Of a stretch of 64,000 nucleotides of DNA, positions 43,574-58,369 are shown piece after piece (position 1 is the stretch's first letter; the number at the start of each line of letters is the position of its first letter). Source of the DNA: Halobacillus campisalis (GTDB lineage Bacteria; Bacillota; Bacilli; Bacillales; Halobacillaceae); the NCBI RefSeq assembly GCF_030345335.1, contig NZ_JAPVRC010000003.1, positions 372,001 through 436,000 of the forward strand, in the 5' to 3' direction. The notes beneath the pieces are model-generated. The model saw nothing but the letters and a program-made list of their open reading frames with translations, was not told the DNA's origin and did no database searches. Made by a program: the position numbers and the translations under genes.

Positions 43574-44692
43574 ATGTACTTAAATGAATTGTCGATGCGA
43601 TCATTCAGAAATTATGATCAGCTCTCATTGACCTTTAACCACACGATCAATGTCATCATTGGTGAAAACGCCCAGGGGAAAACCAATTTGATGGAAGCCA
43701 TTTATGCATTAGCTTTCACTCGTTCACATCGAACGCCTCGTGATAAAGAACTCATACACTGGGACGCTGAGTATGCTAAAATAAAAGGTAGTATCTATAA
43801 ACGGAATCGACGCTTTCCTCTTGAGATCATCTATTCAAAAAAAGGGAAAAAAGCGAAGCTTAATCATATTGAACAGAAAAGGTTGAGTGATTATATAGGC
43901 GCACTCAATGTCGTCATGTTTGCACCTGAGGATTTGAACCTTGTCAAAGGGAGCCCTCAGGTGCGTCGTCGGTTTATTGACATGGAAATCGGCCAAATTC
44001 AGCCGAGGTATATTTACCACCTCGGTCAATTCCAGAAAATTCTCAGACAGCGGAACCACTCCTTGAAAGAGCTTCAAAGAAAACCGGGAGCTGACCGGAC
44101 GATGCTGCGTGTACTGACAGATCAACTCATTGAGCATGCCACGACGATTGTCGAGCGACGTTTTAAATTCCTCCACCTTCTAAGGACGTGGGCTGCCCCC
44201 ATCCATAAAGGCATCAGCCGGGACTTAGAAACGTTGGAAATCGCCTATTCTGCTAGTGTGAAAGTATCAGAGCATATGAATTTGGAAACAATAAAAGCAA
44301 GCTTTGAAGAAAAGTTCAAAGAGATAGAAGATAAAGAGGTCGACCGCGGGACAACATTAGCTGGACCACATCGGGACGATTTAGTTTTTTATGTAAATGG
44401 AAAAGATGTACAGACTTTCGGATCCCAGGGCCAGCAGCGCACGACTGCCCTTTCTTTAAAACTTGCTGAGATAGAATTGATTCACAGCGAAGTGGGAGAA
44501 TATCCGATTCTATTGCTGGACGATGTGTTAAGTGAACTTGATGACTATCGTCAGTCCCACTTACTGCATACCATCCAGGGAAAAGTACAAACGTTTGTGT
44601 CGACAACGAGCATCGATGGTATAGAGCATGAAGCCTTGAAAGAGGCAGAGATTTTTCATGTGAAAGAAGGCACGATCGAAGTTCAGAAATGA
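43574..44692 (+). CDS. recF: DNA replication and repair protein RecF
   Basis: The product (372 residues) is an SMC-like ATPase with Walker [18 protein letters not shown] (about 31-40), a signature [21 protein letters not shown] and Walker [13 protein letters not shown]. It loads RecA at gaps. The start [17 protein letters not shown] agrees with known RecF. No normal ribosome-binding site lies before this ATG; GGGAGG is inside the yaaA-end hairpin 27 bases upstream, so translation may depend on yaaA. Confidence 0.96.
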   Translation: MYLNELSMRSFRNYDQLSLTFNHTINVIIGENAQGKTNLMEAIYALAFTRSHRTPRDKELIHWDAEYAKIKGSIYKRNRRFPLEIIYSKKGKKAKLNHIEQKRLSDYIGALNVVMFAPEDLNLVKGSPQVRRRFIDMEIGQIQPRYIYHLGQFQKILRQRNHSLKELQRKPGADRTMLRVLTDQLIEHATTIVERRFKFLHLLRTWAAPIHKGISRDLETLEIAYSASVKVSEHMNLETIKASFEEKFKEIEDKEVDRGTTLAGPHRDDLVFYVNGKDVQTFGSQGQQRTTALSLKLAEIELIHSEVGEYPILLLDDVLSELDDYRQSHLLHTIQGKVQTFVSTTSIDGIEHEALKEAEIFHVKEGTIEVQK

Positions 44693-44701
44693 GGTGACAA
44701 G

Positions 44702-44986
44702 TTGTTCATTCACATTGGGGATGATCACGTGATCCAGTCGAAGGATGTCGTAAGTATAGTAGATCATAGTTTGTTGAGTTCCTCCTCGATCATCGAAGAG
44801 ATGGTGTTTAACCAGAGGAAGGAAAAACGAGTGATAGAGTCCAAAGAATCGGACCCTAAAGCCATCGTTATTACAAAAGATTATATATATTTCAGTCCGT
44901 TATCTGTTTACACGTTGAAAAAACGCGCAAATATGATGACGACTCTAAATAGATTAGAAGATTTTTCTGATGAATTTGAAGCTTGA
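44702..44986 (+). CDS. remB: Extracellular matrix regulator RemB (YaaB, DUF370)
   Basis: The product (94 residues) has the RemA/RemB fold: MFIHIGDDHVIQSKDVVSIVDHSLLSSSSIIEEMV and KAIVITKDYIYFSPLSVYTLKKRA. In Bacillus subtilis RemB acts in matrix gene control with RemA. The TTG at 44702 follows GAGGTGACAAG. It lies between recF and gyrB as in Bacillus. Confidence 0.92.
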   Translation: MFIHIGDDHVIQSKDVVSIVDHSLLSSSSIIEEMVFNQRKEKRVIESKESDPKAIVITKDYIYFSPLSVYTLKKRANMMTTLNRLEDFSDEFEA

Positions 44987-45014
44987 GCATATACCAATTG
45001 AGAAATGTAGGTGA

Positions 45015-46943
<1,929 letters not shown>

Positions 46944-47009
46944 GAGATATATAAGAAATATAAGGGCGGCTTTAACGTGGACCCTGCAGGTTAACTAGGA
47001 GGTAATGAG

Positions 47010-49556
47010 ATGGTCGATCAACCCGAACGCAAGCGCGTCGAGGAAGTGAATATAAGCAATGAAATGAGAACCTCATTTCTGGATTACGCTATGAGTGTAA
47101 TCGTTGCTCGTGCCCTTCCTGATGTGCGCGATGGTTTAAAACCGGTTCACCGGCGGATTTTGTACGCAATGCATGACTTAGGTATGCATTCGGACAAAGC
47201 TTATAAGAAATCAGCTCGTATCGTAGGAGAGGTTATCGGTAAGTACCACCCCCACGGGGACTCTGCGGTATACGACACGATGGTGCGTATGGCCCAGGAT
47301 TTTGCTTATCGGAACATGCTCGTGGATGGACATGGGAACTTCGGTTCTGTCGATGGAGATGCGGCAGCTGCGATGCGTTATACGGAAGCGCGCATGTCCA
47401 AGATTTCCATGGAGATTTTGCGTGATATCAATAAAGATACGATTGATTATGCAGATAACTATGACGGCACAGAAAGAGAGCCTGTCGTATTGCCGGCAAG
47501 GTTCCCTAACCTCCTTGTAAATGGTGGAGCGGGTATTGCCGTCGGAATGGCTACGAACATTCCGCCACATCAGCTCGGTGAAGTGATTGATGGTGTGCTG
47601 GCTGTAAGTAAAGATCCTGATATTACGGTACAGGAACTGATGGAAGAATATATTTATGGTCCTGATTTCCCTACTCATGGCCAAATCCTTGGAATTAGCG
47701 GGATAAGGAAAGCCTATGAAACTGGGAAAGGCTCGATTACTATCCGTGCAAAAGTGGATATCGAGGAGCAGGCGAATGGAAAATCTCGCCTTATTGTGAC
47801 AGAGCTTCCTTACCAGGTGAACAAGGCCCGCCTAGTAGAGAAAATCGCTGATCTGGCCCGCGATAAGAAAATCGATGGGATTACCGATCTTCGTGACGAA
47901 TCCGATCGTAACGGTATGCGTGTCGTCATAGAACTTCGCCGTGATGCGAATCCAAACGTACTCCTGAATAACTTATATAAAATGACGGCCTTGCAGACGT
48001 CATTTGGAATTAATATTCTCGCACTTGTAGATGGCCAGCCGAAGGTCCTGAATTTAAAACAGTGCCTGGAATATTATTTAGAACACCAGAAAGTCGTCAT
48101 CAAACGCCGTACCGCTTACGAACTGCGGAAGGCTGAAGCGAGAGCTCATATTTTAGAAGGGCTGCGTATCGCTCTTGATCATTTGGATGAAGTGATCAAA
48201 CTGATCCGTGGTTCCCAAACGACTGAAATCGCTCGAAACGGTTTGATTGAGCGCTTCGGACTTTCTGAAAAACAAGCTCAAGCGATTTTAGACATGCGTC
48301 TGCAGCGTCTTACAGGTTTAGAACGTGAAAAAATTGAAGAAGAATATCAAGAACTTAAAAAGCTGATTGATGAATTGAAAGCTATTTTAGCTGATGAAGA
48401 AAAAGTTCTCGAAATCATTCGGGAAGAGCTTCTTGAGATTAAAGAGCGTTTCAATGACGAGCGTCGTACAGAAATCATGCTTGGCGGGACAGACTTTATT
48501 GAAGATGAAGACTTGATCCCGGAAGAAACCGTCATCGTATCACTAACCCACCAGGGTTACGTGAAACGTCTGCCTGCCAGTACGTATCGTTCTCAGCGCA
48601 GAGGCGGCCGCGGTGTTCAGGGAATGGGAACTCACCAGGAAGACTTCGTCGAGCACTTGTTATCGACCTCGACGCACAATACGCTGCTGTTCTTCTCCAA
48701 TAAAGGAAAAGTATATAAAGCTAAAGGATATGAAGTTCCAGAGTTCAGCCGTACAGCCAAGGGGATTCCAATCATCAACATGCTGAACATCGAACGAGAT
48801 GAATGGATCAACGCCGTAATCGCGGTCGAAGATTTCGTCGATGACTGGTATTTCATTTTCACAACGAAAAATGGAATCACGAAGCGGACAAGCATTTCTC
48901 AATTCGCTAACATCCGTAGAGGCGGACTGATCGCACTAGGTCTTCGCGAAGATGATGAATTGATTTCTGTGAAGCTGACAAACGGTGAGCAGGATATTAT
49001 GATCGGAACGCAAAACGGTTATGTGATCCGTTTTAATGAAGATCAAATCCGTACAATGGGTCGTTCAGCTGCTGGAGTTAAAGGAATCTCTCTCAGAGAA
49101 GACGATAAAGTCGTGTCCATGGAAATCATCCACGACGATCTTCAAGTTCTTACGGTCACGAACAAAGGGTTCGGTAAACGTACGCCTGCTGAAGATTATC
49201 GAATTACGAACCGTGGCGGTAAAGGGATTATCACTTGTAATCTGACCGAGAAAAACGGTCGTGTCGTCGCTACCAAAGCAGTGACGGGTGAAGAAGATGT
49301 CATGATCATTACTGCTCAAGGTGTGCTCATCCGTATGCCGGTGGAAAGCATATCTGAGACAGGACGAAATACACAAGGGGTCAGGCTTATTCGTCTTCAG
49401 AACGAAGAAGAAGTCGCGACCGTTGCTCGTATTGAGTCTGAAAAAGAGGAAGAAGAGCTGATTGAGGAAGCTCTTGAGGCGCAAGAAGCCCAAGAAACAA
49501 CTCAAGAAGATGGAAACGATCCGGTATTACCAGAAGATAAGCCTGAAGAAGAGTAA
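47010..49556 (+). CDS. gyrA: DNA gyrase subunit A
   Basis: The product (848 residues) has the winged-helix/tower domain with the catalytic Tyr in MRYTEARM (about 123), the [23 protein letters not shown] (sensitive-type Ser and Asp), and C-terminal beta-pinwheel blades including the GyrA box [10 protein letters not shown]. The last 45 residues are very acidic ([26 protein letters not shown]...EE). AGGAGGTAATGAG precedes the ATG. Confidence 0.98.
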   Translation: MVDQPERKRVEEVNISNEMRTSFLDYAMSVIVARALPDVRDGLKPVHRRILYAMHDLGMHSDKAYKKSARIVGEVIGKYHPHGDSAVYDTMVRMAQDFAYRNMLVDGHGNFGSVDGDAAAAMRYTEARMSKISMEILRDINKDTIDYADNYDGTEREPVVLPARFPNLLVNGGAGIAVGMATNIPPHQLGEVIDGVLAVSKDPDITVQELMEEYIYGPDFPTHGQILGISGIRKAYETGKGSITIRAKVDIEEQANGKSRLIVTELPYQVNKARLVEKIADLARDKKIDGITDLRDESDRNGMRVVIELRRDANPNVLLNNLYKMTALQTSFGINILALVDGQPKVLNLKQCLEYYLEHQKVVIKRRTAYELRKAEARAHILEGLRIALDHLDEVIKLIRGSQTTEIARNGLIERFGLSEKQAQAILDMRLQRLTGLEREKIEEEYQELKKLIDELKAILADEEKVLEIIREELLEIKERFNDERRTEIMLGGTDFIEDEDLIPEETVIVSLTHQGYVKRLPASTYRSQRRGGRGVQGMGTHQEDFVEHLLSTSTHNTLLFFSNKGKVYKAKGYEVPEFSRTAKGIPIINMLNIERDEWINAVIAVEDFVDDWYFIFTTKNGITKRTSISQFANIRRGGLIALGLREDDELISVKLTNGEQDIMIGTQNGYVIRFNEDQIRTMGRSAAGVKGISLREDDKVVSMEIIHDDLQVLTVTNKGFGKRTPAEDYRITNRGGKGIITCNLTEKNGRVVATKAVTGEEDVMIITAQGVLIRMPVESISETGRNTQGVRLIRLQNEEEVATVARIESEKEEEELIEEALEAQEAQETTQEDGNDPVLPEDKPEEE

Positions 49557-49568
49557 TCCATTATTATA

Positions 49569-49610
49569 AGAAGCCGCCTGCCATTTATGAGGCAGTGCGG
49601 CTTCTTTTTT
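49569..49610 (+). terminator. Terminator after gyrA
   Basis: AGAAGCCGCCTGCC and GGCAGTGCGGCTTCT form a long stem followed by TTTTT. It lies 13 bases after the gyrA stop. Confidence 0.92.
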
Positions 49611-49643
49611 ACATATTTACATCGTAAAGAAGAGGTGAAATCC

Positions 49644-50747
49644 ATGGAAGTCCATCCTTCCCAATTAATATCAGGGTGCATCCTTACGAAAGACGTGATG
49701 GGAAAAACAAACTCTCCCATTATTCCTAAGCATACGGTACTGGATCCTATACATATCAACGTTTTACATGAATTTCTTATCGCTTCTGTAGAAGTTGGCC
49801 CGAAGCTTTCAAACGGCCAGCCATTTGTGCCTGATAAAAAAGAAAATCCCCCACCACGACAAGACACCTACACGAAAAAAACTGCAATACCCAAAGATCT
49901 CCCCTTTCATGAATACTACCTGGAAGCAGTAAAAACTTATGAACAATGGTTTGAGCATTGGCAGGGTGGTTCCTCTATTGATATGAAGGAAATCCGCACC
50001 TTTATGGTCCCTTTGATCGAACAGGCGGTTCACTCCACTAGAGATGTTTTCTTACTTCATCACTATTCAACAGAAACCAATTACTTAGCTCATCACAGCG
50101 TAGCCACGGGCTTGATTTCCGCCTATTTGACGGCGAAGCTCGGTTATTCCCGCGGAGAGTGGCTGCAGGCGGGGCTGGCTGGATTGTTAAGTGATTGCGG
50201 CATGGCACGGATTGATACGAGGATCTTACATAAAACAAACGCCCTCGATGAAGCGGAGTATGAAGAAATCAAAAAACATGCAGCCTACTCTTATCGTCTA
50301 GTAGAAAACATTCCTTCATTAAGCAGCCAGGCGAAGCTGGGCATCCTCCAGCATCATGAGCGGCTGGATGGAAGCGGGTATCCGCTTGGTTTACGACAGA
50401 ATAAAATCCATCAATTCGCTCAGATCATTGCGGTAAGCGACATGTATCACGCAATGACATCAGAAAGAGTTTACCGAAAAAAACAGTCTCCTTATAAAGT
50501 GCTGGAAGAAATTATAAAAGAACAGTTCGGACGATATGATCATACCGTCATTCAGCTTTTCGTCAAAGAGATGACGAACTTTTCTACAGGAACGAAAGTG
50601 AGATTGACGACAAGTCAAAGGGGGGAGATCATCTTCATTGATCCCGCTCACCCTACACGCCCCATGGTTCAGCTTGAGGAAAACGGTGAAATCATCGCTC
50701 TTAGCCAGCAGTCGCATGTGCATATAGACGAAGTAGTAGAGTCATGA
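49644..50747 (+). CDS. HD-GYP domain protein with altered HD motif
   Basis: The product (367 residues) has an N-terminal region of about 130 residues and an HD-GYP domain (about 140-330). HHERLDGSGYPLGL, HAAYSYRLVE and VSDMYHAMTSERVYRKK are clear family motifs. The HD pair itself reads SD (GLLSDCGMARID instead of LLHDIGK), so one metal-ligand His is missing. The family hydrolyses cyclic di-GMP; this copy may be weak, altered or a binding protein. The ATG at 49644 follows AGAGGTGAAA. It lies between gyrA and guaB, where Bacillus subtilis has an rRNA operon. Confidence 0.85.
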   Translation: MEVHPSQLISGCILTKDVMGKTNSPIIPKHTVLDPIHINVLHEFLIASVEVGPKLSNGQPFVPDKKENPPPRQDTYTKKTAIPKDLPFHEYYLEAVKTYEQWFEHWQGGSSIDMKEIRTFMVPLIEQAVHSTRDVFLLHHYSTETNYLAHHSVATGLISAYLTAKLGYSRGEWLQAGLAGLLSDCGMARIDTRILHKTNALDEAEYEEIKKHAAYSYRLVENIPSLSSQAKLGILQHHERLDGSGYPLGLRQNKIHQFAQIIAVSDMYHAMTSERVYRKKQSPYKVLEEIIKEQFGRYDHTVIQLFVKEMTNFSTGTKVRLTTSQRGEIIFIDPAHPTRPMVQLEENGEIIALSQQSHVHIDEVVES

Positions 50748-50778
50748 AAAAGACCGGTCTTATTAAGACCGGTCTTTT
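50747..50778. terminator. Bidirectional terminator HD-GYP gene / yaaC
   Basis: AAAAGACCGGTCTTA and TAAGACCGGTCTTTT form a nearly perfect palindrome between convergent genes. It overlaps the 3' end of yaaC. Confidence 0.9.
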
Positions 50779-51467
50779 AACCATGAAGAAATAGAAAGGG
50801 AGATCCGGTCGGCCATCGATTCTAAAAAATGAAAAATGAACACGTAATCTTCACGGTCGCGTAATTGATTCATTTCCCCCCACCATTCTCCTTCATAACG
50901 GACGAGCATACTTAAATTGTAGAGTACGGCGAATTCTGCTGCCAATTCTGGAAATAGCGGTGCTTGTTCGGTTGTGTCTTTTTTAAATTCATACATTTTT
51001 TTCATACAGGAGAGGGGTTTTAAAAGGTCGTTCATCATCACTTTCGCTGGAAATTCAGAAATGTTGAACATTGTTTTCGCTGCGTAAGGAAAAAGACCAT
51101 CCGGTTGAATGCGAATCTCATCTTCTAAAAAACGGTAATGCTGTTTTTTCCTTTTCCTTGTAGAAAGCCCATGAGCCAGAACCCGCGCGGAAGCAGGATA
51201 TTCGGGGTCAACGGTAATGATACAGCTTTTTAAAAAGTGGGTGAGACTATAATAATAAAGGAGCGGCTGTACGCTGAAAGTGGTGTTCTTTGCAGCTGAT
51301 AAATATTCTTCTCCTAATTGCAAACCATAAGAGAAACGTTCAGCATTTTGATAGGCGTGGAGCTTTGCTTGATCCACACCTGCTGCCTGGTATCTCATTA
51401 GTAAATATTCCCTAGTATGGGAAGTCGATTTTAAGTAATTGAGGTAGGTTGTCGTTTCATTCGTCAA
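50763..51467 (-). CDS. yaaC: YaaC-like protein
   Basis: The product (234 residues) has the YaaC features YLKSTSHTREYLLMRYQAAG, YYYSLTHFLKSCIITVDPEYPASARVLAHGLSTRKRKK, and LVRYEGEWWGEM near the C-terminus. Function is unknown. It appears shorter than the 315-residue Bacillus subtilis YaaC, with a compact C-terminus. A TTG at 51467 follows AAAGGAG. Its position opposite guaB is the same as in Bacillus subtilis. Confidence 0.85.
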   Translation of the reverse strand: MTNETTTYLNYLKSTSHTREYLLMRYQAAGVDQAKLHAYQNAERFSYGLQLGEEYLSAAKNTTFSVQPLLYYYSLTHFLKSCIITVDPEYPASARVLAHGLSTRKRKKQHYRFLEDEIRIQPDGLFPYAAKTMFNISEFPAKVMMNDLLKPLSCMKKMYEFKKDTTEQAPLFPELAAEFAVLYNLSMLVRYEGEWWGEMNQLRDREDYVFIFHFLESMADRISLSISSWLKDRS

Positions 51468-51517
51468 TATTGTTCTCCTTTCTTATGATTTCAGCGTATT
51501 CCGCTGATTTTTTATCC

Positions 51518-51546
51518 TTGAAAAAGCACTGCTGTTGTCGTATTGT
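51518..51546 (+). promoter_or_regulatory. Promoter of guaB
   Basis: TTGAAA (51518-51523), 17 bases, TATTGT (51541-51546). A small hairpin TCAGCG/CGCTGA with T-run lies just before (51491-51513). Confidence 0.5.
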
Positions 51547-51566
51547 AAATAACAATAAGAAAGTGA

Positions 51567-53099
<1,533 letters not shown>

Positions 53100-53106
53100 T
53101 CCAAAA

Positions 53107-53147
53107 AAAATACTATAGACAGGGACTATTCCCTGTCTATTTTTTTA
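53107..53147 (+). terminator. Terminator after guaB
   Basis: ATAGACAGGGA and TCCCTGTCTAT form the stem, followed by seven T. Confidence 0.92.
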
Positions 53148-53206
53148 TAAACGCCTATGGTAGAATAATAAGGATGCATATTATTATTCCGTGGAGGTTG
53201 AAAAAT

Positions 53207-54544
53207 TTGAAACAAAGTTTACAAGCATCAGCGGCCATCGTCATGGTCCTAGTTTTAAGCATTTTTGCGGTTTTTGGAAATCCTGAGGCTACATATGCAG
53301 ACTCGGTAGAAGTGGAAGCAGAATCAGCCATATTAGTGGACGCACAGTCCGGTAAAATTTTATTTGAAAAAGAAGCTGATCTAACATTACCTCCAGCCAG
53401 TATGACGAAAATGATGACAGAATATCTCGTATTAGAGGCTATTGAAGAAGGCGACATAGAATGGGAAACAACGACTCAAATAAGTGATTATCCATATAGT
53501 ATTTCGGCTAACGCTACGTTTTCTGGAGTTGGCTTAACACAAAGTCAGGATTACACAGTTCGTGAACTTTACGAAGCTATGGCAATTAATTCTGATAACG
53601 GAACATCAATTGCTTTAGCAGAATTAGTGGCAGGTTCAGAAGGCGAATTTGTAAATATGATGAATGAAAAAGCAGAAGAATTAGGGATGACAGATTACCA
53701 ATTTGTAAACTCAACGGGTCTTGAAAATGAAGATTTAGGTGAAAATTATCCTGAAGGTACAGAAAGAGAAGATACGAATCTACTATCCGCTCGTTCTTCA
53801 GCTATTTTAGCCTATCACCTAGTGAATGATTACCCTGAATCTCTTGAAATCTCGTCTATACCAACGACAGAATTCGATGGACAGGAAATCATCAACTGGA
53901 ACCGGATGCTTCCAGGCATGCCGGGACAGTTGGCAGCCGGCAGTTATGAAGGTGTAGATGGATTAAAAACAGGATTTACGGATCTTGCCGGATTCAGCTT
54001 CACTGGAACTGCCGAGCGTGACGACCGTCGTCTAATCTCTGTCGTCATGAAAACAGATAGTGAAGAGGCAAGGTTTGAAGAAACAAAGAAACTTTTTGAA
54101 TATGGCTTCAATGAGTTCAGTCAACAAGAATTGTTCCAGGCCGGTCACCAAGTGGATGACAATTCCACAGTTGAAGTATCTAAAGGAAAAGAAGATTCCG
54201 TAGAATTGGAAATCGCAGAGGGCATCACGGCTCCAGTTAAAGAAGGAGAAGAAGAACAATACGCAGTCACTGTGAACCTTTCAGAAGAAGCCTTAGATAA
54301 AAACGGCAAATTGGAAGCCCCTTTTGATCAGGGAGAAAAAGTGGGAACCGCTGAACTCGTTTATAATGGGGAAGAATCTTATAAAGATCTTCAAACAGGG
54401 GAACCCTTAAGAACAGAAGTAGATGTTGTTACGGTTTCAAGTGTGGAAAAAGCGAATTGGTTCATGCTCACTATTGGAGGAATCGGTGATTTCTTCAGTG
54501 ATATCTTTTCTAGTGCAGTAAGTATGGTAAAAGGCTGGTTCTAG
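53207..54544 (+). CDS. dacA: D-alanyl-D-alanine carboxypeptidase DacA (PBP5)
   Basis: The product (445 residues) has a signal peptide (to about NPEATYA), then the SxxK motif SMTK, the SDN motif NSDNGTS and the KTG motif LKTGFTD. A beta-sandwich PBP5_C domain and a C-terminal amphipathic helix (IGGIGDFFSDIFSSAVSMVKGWF) for membrane binding follow. It trims terminal D-Ala from peptidoglycan stems. I chose the TTG at 53207 because GGAGG is nine bases upstream and the signal peptide then has normal length. The extended -10 box TGGTAGAAT lies at 53157-53165. Confidence 0.95.
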   Translation: MKQSLQASAAIVMVLVLSIFAVFGNPEATYADSVEVEAESAILVDAQSGKILFEKEADLTLPPASMTKMMTEYLVLEAIEEGDIEWETTTQISDYPYSISANATFSGVGLTQSQDYTVRELYEAMAINSDNGTSIALAELVAGSEGEFVNMMNEKAEELGMTDYQFVNSTGLENEDLGENYPEGTEREDTNLLSARSSAILAYHLVNDYPESLEISSIPTTEFDGQEIINWNRMLPGMPGQLAAGSYEGVDGLKTGFTDLAGFSFTGTAERDDRRLISVVMKTDSEEARFEETKKLFEYGFNEFSQQELFQAGHQVDDNSTVEVSKGKEDSVELEIAEGITAPVKEGEEEQYAVTVNLSEEALDKNGKLEAPFDQGEKVGTAELVYNGEESYKDLQTGEPLRTEVDVVTVSSVEKANWFMLTIGGIGDFFSDIFSSAVSMVKGWF

Positions 54545-54666
54545 GCCAAATACCCAATTTATTTAGTAGGATTTAGTTTGCGTATGCGTTACAATAGAAC
54601 GTAAGGGAATTTTTTGTTTAATTAAAAAATGATCGACTATTATAGATCACATTGGGAGGAATTATC

Positions 54667-55551
54667 ATGGCTCAAACAGGTACAGATCGCGTTAAACGCG
54701 GAATGGCAGAAATGCAAAAAGGCGGCGTCATCATGGACGTAGTAAACGCAGAACAAGCAAAAATCGCTGAAGAAGCAGGTGCAGTTGCGGTTATGGCACT
54801 GGAACGTGTTCCATCTGATATCCGTGCAGCAGGCGGAGTAGCTCGTATGGCTGATCCTACAATCGTAGAAGAAGTTATGAACGCTGTATCCATCCCTGTT
54901 ATGGCAAAAGCGCGTATCGGCCATATTACTGAAGCTCGTGTATTGGAATCTATGGGTGTGGATTACATCGATGAGAGTGAAGTATTAACTCCTGCTGATG
55001 AAATTTATCACATTAAAAAAGATGATTATACTGTGCCATTCGTATGTGGATGCCGTAATATCGGCGAAGCGACTCGTCGTATTCGTGAAGGAGCTTCCAT
55101 GCTTCGTACAAAAGGTGAGCCAGGTACAGGAAACATTGTAGAAGCTGTAAGCCACATGCGTCAGATTCAATCTCAAATCCGTCAGCTGCAGAGCATGTCT
55201 GATGATGAAGTGATGGTGTACGCTAAAGAACATGGCGCTCCATTCGACCTTCTGCTTGAGATTCGCGAAGAAGGACGTCTTCCTGTCGTAAACTTTGCGG
55301 CTGGCGGTATCGCTACACCTTCAGATGCGTCTCTTATGATGCAGTTAGGAGCAGACGGTGTATTCGTCGGTTCAGGAATCTTTAAATCAGATAACCCTGC
55401 TAAATTTGCTCGTGCCATTGTTGAAGCGACAACACATTATGACGATTACAAACTGATCGCAGAAATTTCTAAAGGCCTGGGTACGGCGATGAAAGGTCTT
55501 GAAATGAACACTCTTAGTCAAGATCAGCGCATGCAGGATAGAAGTCAGTAG
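54667..55551 (+). CDS. pdxS: Pyridoxal 5'-phosphate synthase lyase subunit PdxS
   Basis: The product (294 residues) is a TIM-barrel enzyme that makes PLP from ribose 5-phosphate, glyceraldehyde 3-phosphate and ammonia. Lys81 ([10 protein letters not shown]) is the catalytic lysine, and the second lysine lies in [10 protein letters not shown]. The ATG at 54667 follows GGGAGGAATT. It works with PdxT, encoded 64 bases downstream. Confidence 0.98.
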   Translation: MAQTGTDRVKRGMAEMQKGGVIMDVVNAEQAKIAEEAGAVAVMALERVPSDIRAAGGVARMADPTIVEEVMNAVSIPVMAKARIGHITEARVLESMGVDYIDESEVLTPADEIYHIKKDDYTVPFVCGCRNIGEATRRIREGASMLRTKGEPGTGNIVEAVSHMRQIQSQIRQLQSMSDDEVMVYAKEHGAPFDLLLEIREEGRLPVVNFAAGGIATPSDASLMMQLGADGVFVGSGIFKSDNPAKFARAIVEATTHYDDYKLIAEISKGLGTAMKGLEMNTLSQDQRMQDRSQ

Positions 55552-55615
55552 GTCTTCATAAAACGGAGAGATCCTGTCAGCTACGAGAAGCATAAACAAA
55601 AAGGAGACATGCATC

Positions 55616-56206
55616 ATGACGACGATTGGTGTATTAGCGCTCCAGGGAGCTTTTCGTGAACATATCCGTTCCGTAGAAGCATCCGGAGCCAAAGGAATAC
55701 TTGTGAAAAGAATTGAACAACTGGATGAAATTGATGGATTGATTATACCGGGCGGAGAAAGCACGACGATCCGCCGCCTGATCGATAAATATAATTTCTT
55801 AGAACCCATTCGTCAGTTTGGAAAGCAGGGAAAACCGATTTTCGGGACTTGTGCTGGATTAATCTTGTTAGCATCCGAAATTGATGGCTCCTACGATGTG
55901 CATTTAGGTCTGATGGATATCCGCGTCCGCCGAAACGCATTTGGACGTCAGCGTGAGAGTTTTGAAGCGGATCTTGATATCAAAGGCGTAGCCGACCAGT
56001 ATAATGCTGTCTTTATTCGAGCACCCTATATTGAAGGGGTCGGAAAAGAAGCTTCCGTGTTAGCTACGTATAAAGGCAATATCGTGGCCGCTCAACAAGA
56101 CAATTTCTTAGCCTGTTCTTTCCACCCAGAGCTGACTGATGATCATAGAATCACCGAGCATTTTGTAAAAATGGTGGAAGAAGCGAAAAAATCTCTTGCA
56201 TCTTAA
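55616..56206 (+). CDS. pdxT: Pyridoxal 5'-phosphate synthase glutaminase subunit PdxT
   Basis: The product (196 residues) has the glutaminase triad Cys79 (FGTCAGL), His170 and Glu172 (CSFHPEL), and GGEST of the oxyanion loop. It feeds ammonia to PdxS. AAAAAGGAG precedes the ATG. Confidence 0.98.
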   Translation: MTTIGVLALQGAFREHIRSVEASGAKGILVKRIEQLDEIDGLIIPGGESTTIRRLIDKYNFLEPIRQFGKQGKPIFGTCAGLILLASEIDGSYDVHLGLMDIRVRRNAFGRQRESFEADLDIKGVADQYNAVFIRAPYIEGVGKEASVLATYKGNIVAAQQDNFLACSFHPELTDDHRITEHFVKMVEEAKKSLAS

Positions 56207-56261
56207 GAGACATTCCGCTATTCTTATTTGAAAGACGAAGCTGATCTTCGTTTACTAAAAT

Positions 56262-56515
56262 TAAAACGTTAAACGCGATGATAGGAACTAGTAACAGTTT
56301 ACTCTTTTTTGAAGAGAGTCAGTGGCTGGTGAAAACTGATAAAAGAGTGCTGAGAATCCATCCTTGAGTTGTTTGCCTGAAATAAAGTAGGGTGAACCGG
56401 TCCTCGCCGTTATGAGCTAAGCCGGAAGATCTTTGTATCTTCAATCAGGGTGGTATCGCGGGAATGTATAACAAACTCTCGTCCCTTTATTCAATTAAAG
56501 GGGCGGGAGTTTTTT
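56262..56515 (+). promoter_or_regulatory. T-box leader of serS (Ser)
   Basis: The leader has stem I with the AGTAA bulge (near 56290), a specifier region GAGAATCCATCC with TCC (Ser), the T-box AGGGTGGTATCGCGG (56447-56461) and a terminator (AACTCTCGTCCCTTTA with TAAAGGGGCGGGAGTT, then T-run, 56474-56516). It senses uncharged tRNA-Ser and lets transcription go on to serS. Confidence 0.93.
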
Positions 56516-56547
56516 TATTTTTATCGATGGTCATGGGCCTGGCGTGA

Positions 56548-57885
<1,338 letters not shown>

Positions 57886-57896
57886 AGAGGATAGTG

Positions 57897-57926
57897 AACT
57901 GGCTCATATAATGAGCCAGTTTTTTA
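57897..57926 (+). terminator. Terminator after serS
   Basis: AACTGGCTCAT and ATGAGCCAGTT form a perfect stem followed by TTTT. Confidence 0.92.
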
Positions 57927-57994
57927 CTCACATAGACATATGATTATTTCCGAGGAAATAATATAAATTCTGAGCCGAATTTTTTTAGATATTG

Positions 57995-58023
57995 TTGACT
58001 CAAAAGCAGGTTATTAGTATAAT
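57995..58023 (+). promoter_or_regulatory. tRNA-Ser promoter P1
   Basis: TTGACT (57995-58000), 17 bases, TATAAT (58018-58023). A perfect hairpin (CCAACTTTTTTT/AAAAAAAGTTGG, 58046-58070 region) lies between P1 and P2. Confidence 0.75.
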
Positions 58024-58078
58024 AGTCAAGCAGTCAAAGGACTGAAACAACTTTTTTTAAAAAAAGTTGGCAAAAATA

Positions 58079-58107
58079 TTGACGGATTTTGCGAGCCGTG
58101 ATATATT
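58079..58107 (+). promoter_or_regulatory. tRNA-Ser promoter P2
   Basis: TTGACG (58079-58084), 17 bases, TATATT (58102-58107), about 17 bases before the tRNA. Confidence 0.7.
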
Positions 58108-58124
58108 ATTAATTGTCGTCAAAC

Positions 58125-58217
58125 GGAGGAATACCCAAGTCTGGCTGAAGGGATTGGTCTTGAAAACCAACAGGGGCTTCACGGCCCGCGGGGGTTCGAA
58201 TCCCTCTTCCTCCTCCA
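58125..58217 (+). tRNA. tRNA-Ser (UGA)
   Basis: The acceptor arms GGAGGAA and TTCCTCC pair, followed by T and an encoded CCA. The anticodon TGA lies at 58161-58163. A long variable arm (AGGGGCTTCACGGCCC region) and the GGTTCGAATCC T-arm are present. It follows serS as in Bacillus subtilis. Confidence 0.97.
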
Positions 58218-58263
58218 TTTTAACATCAACAATAGCGCATAAATATTGGAGATTATAGAACAA

Positions 58264-58294
58264 AAAAACCGCTGCCTCGTGCAGCGGTTTTTTA
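58264..58294 (+). terminator. Terminator after tRNA-Ser
   Basis: AAACCGCTGC, loop CTCGT, GCAGCGGTTT, then TTTT. Confidence 0.92.
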
Positions 58295-58307
58295 TTTGTA
58301 ATCTATA

Positions 58308-58342
58308 CAAAAATGCCCGAGCCTTCTACAGGCTCGGGCATT
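58308..58342 (-). terminator. Terminator of the dgk-dck operon
   Basis: AATGCCCGAGCC and GGCTCGGGCATT form a perfect 12-base stem; on the minus strand TTTTG follows. Confidence 0.85.
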
Positions 58343-58369
58343 ATAACGTTATGGGGAAAAGACAAGCCA

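Noticed and set aside
44723-44732. ATCACGTGAT as a second parS
   Set aside because: Only the CACGTG core matches; the outer TGTT/AACA bases are absent.
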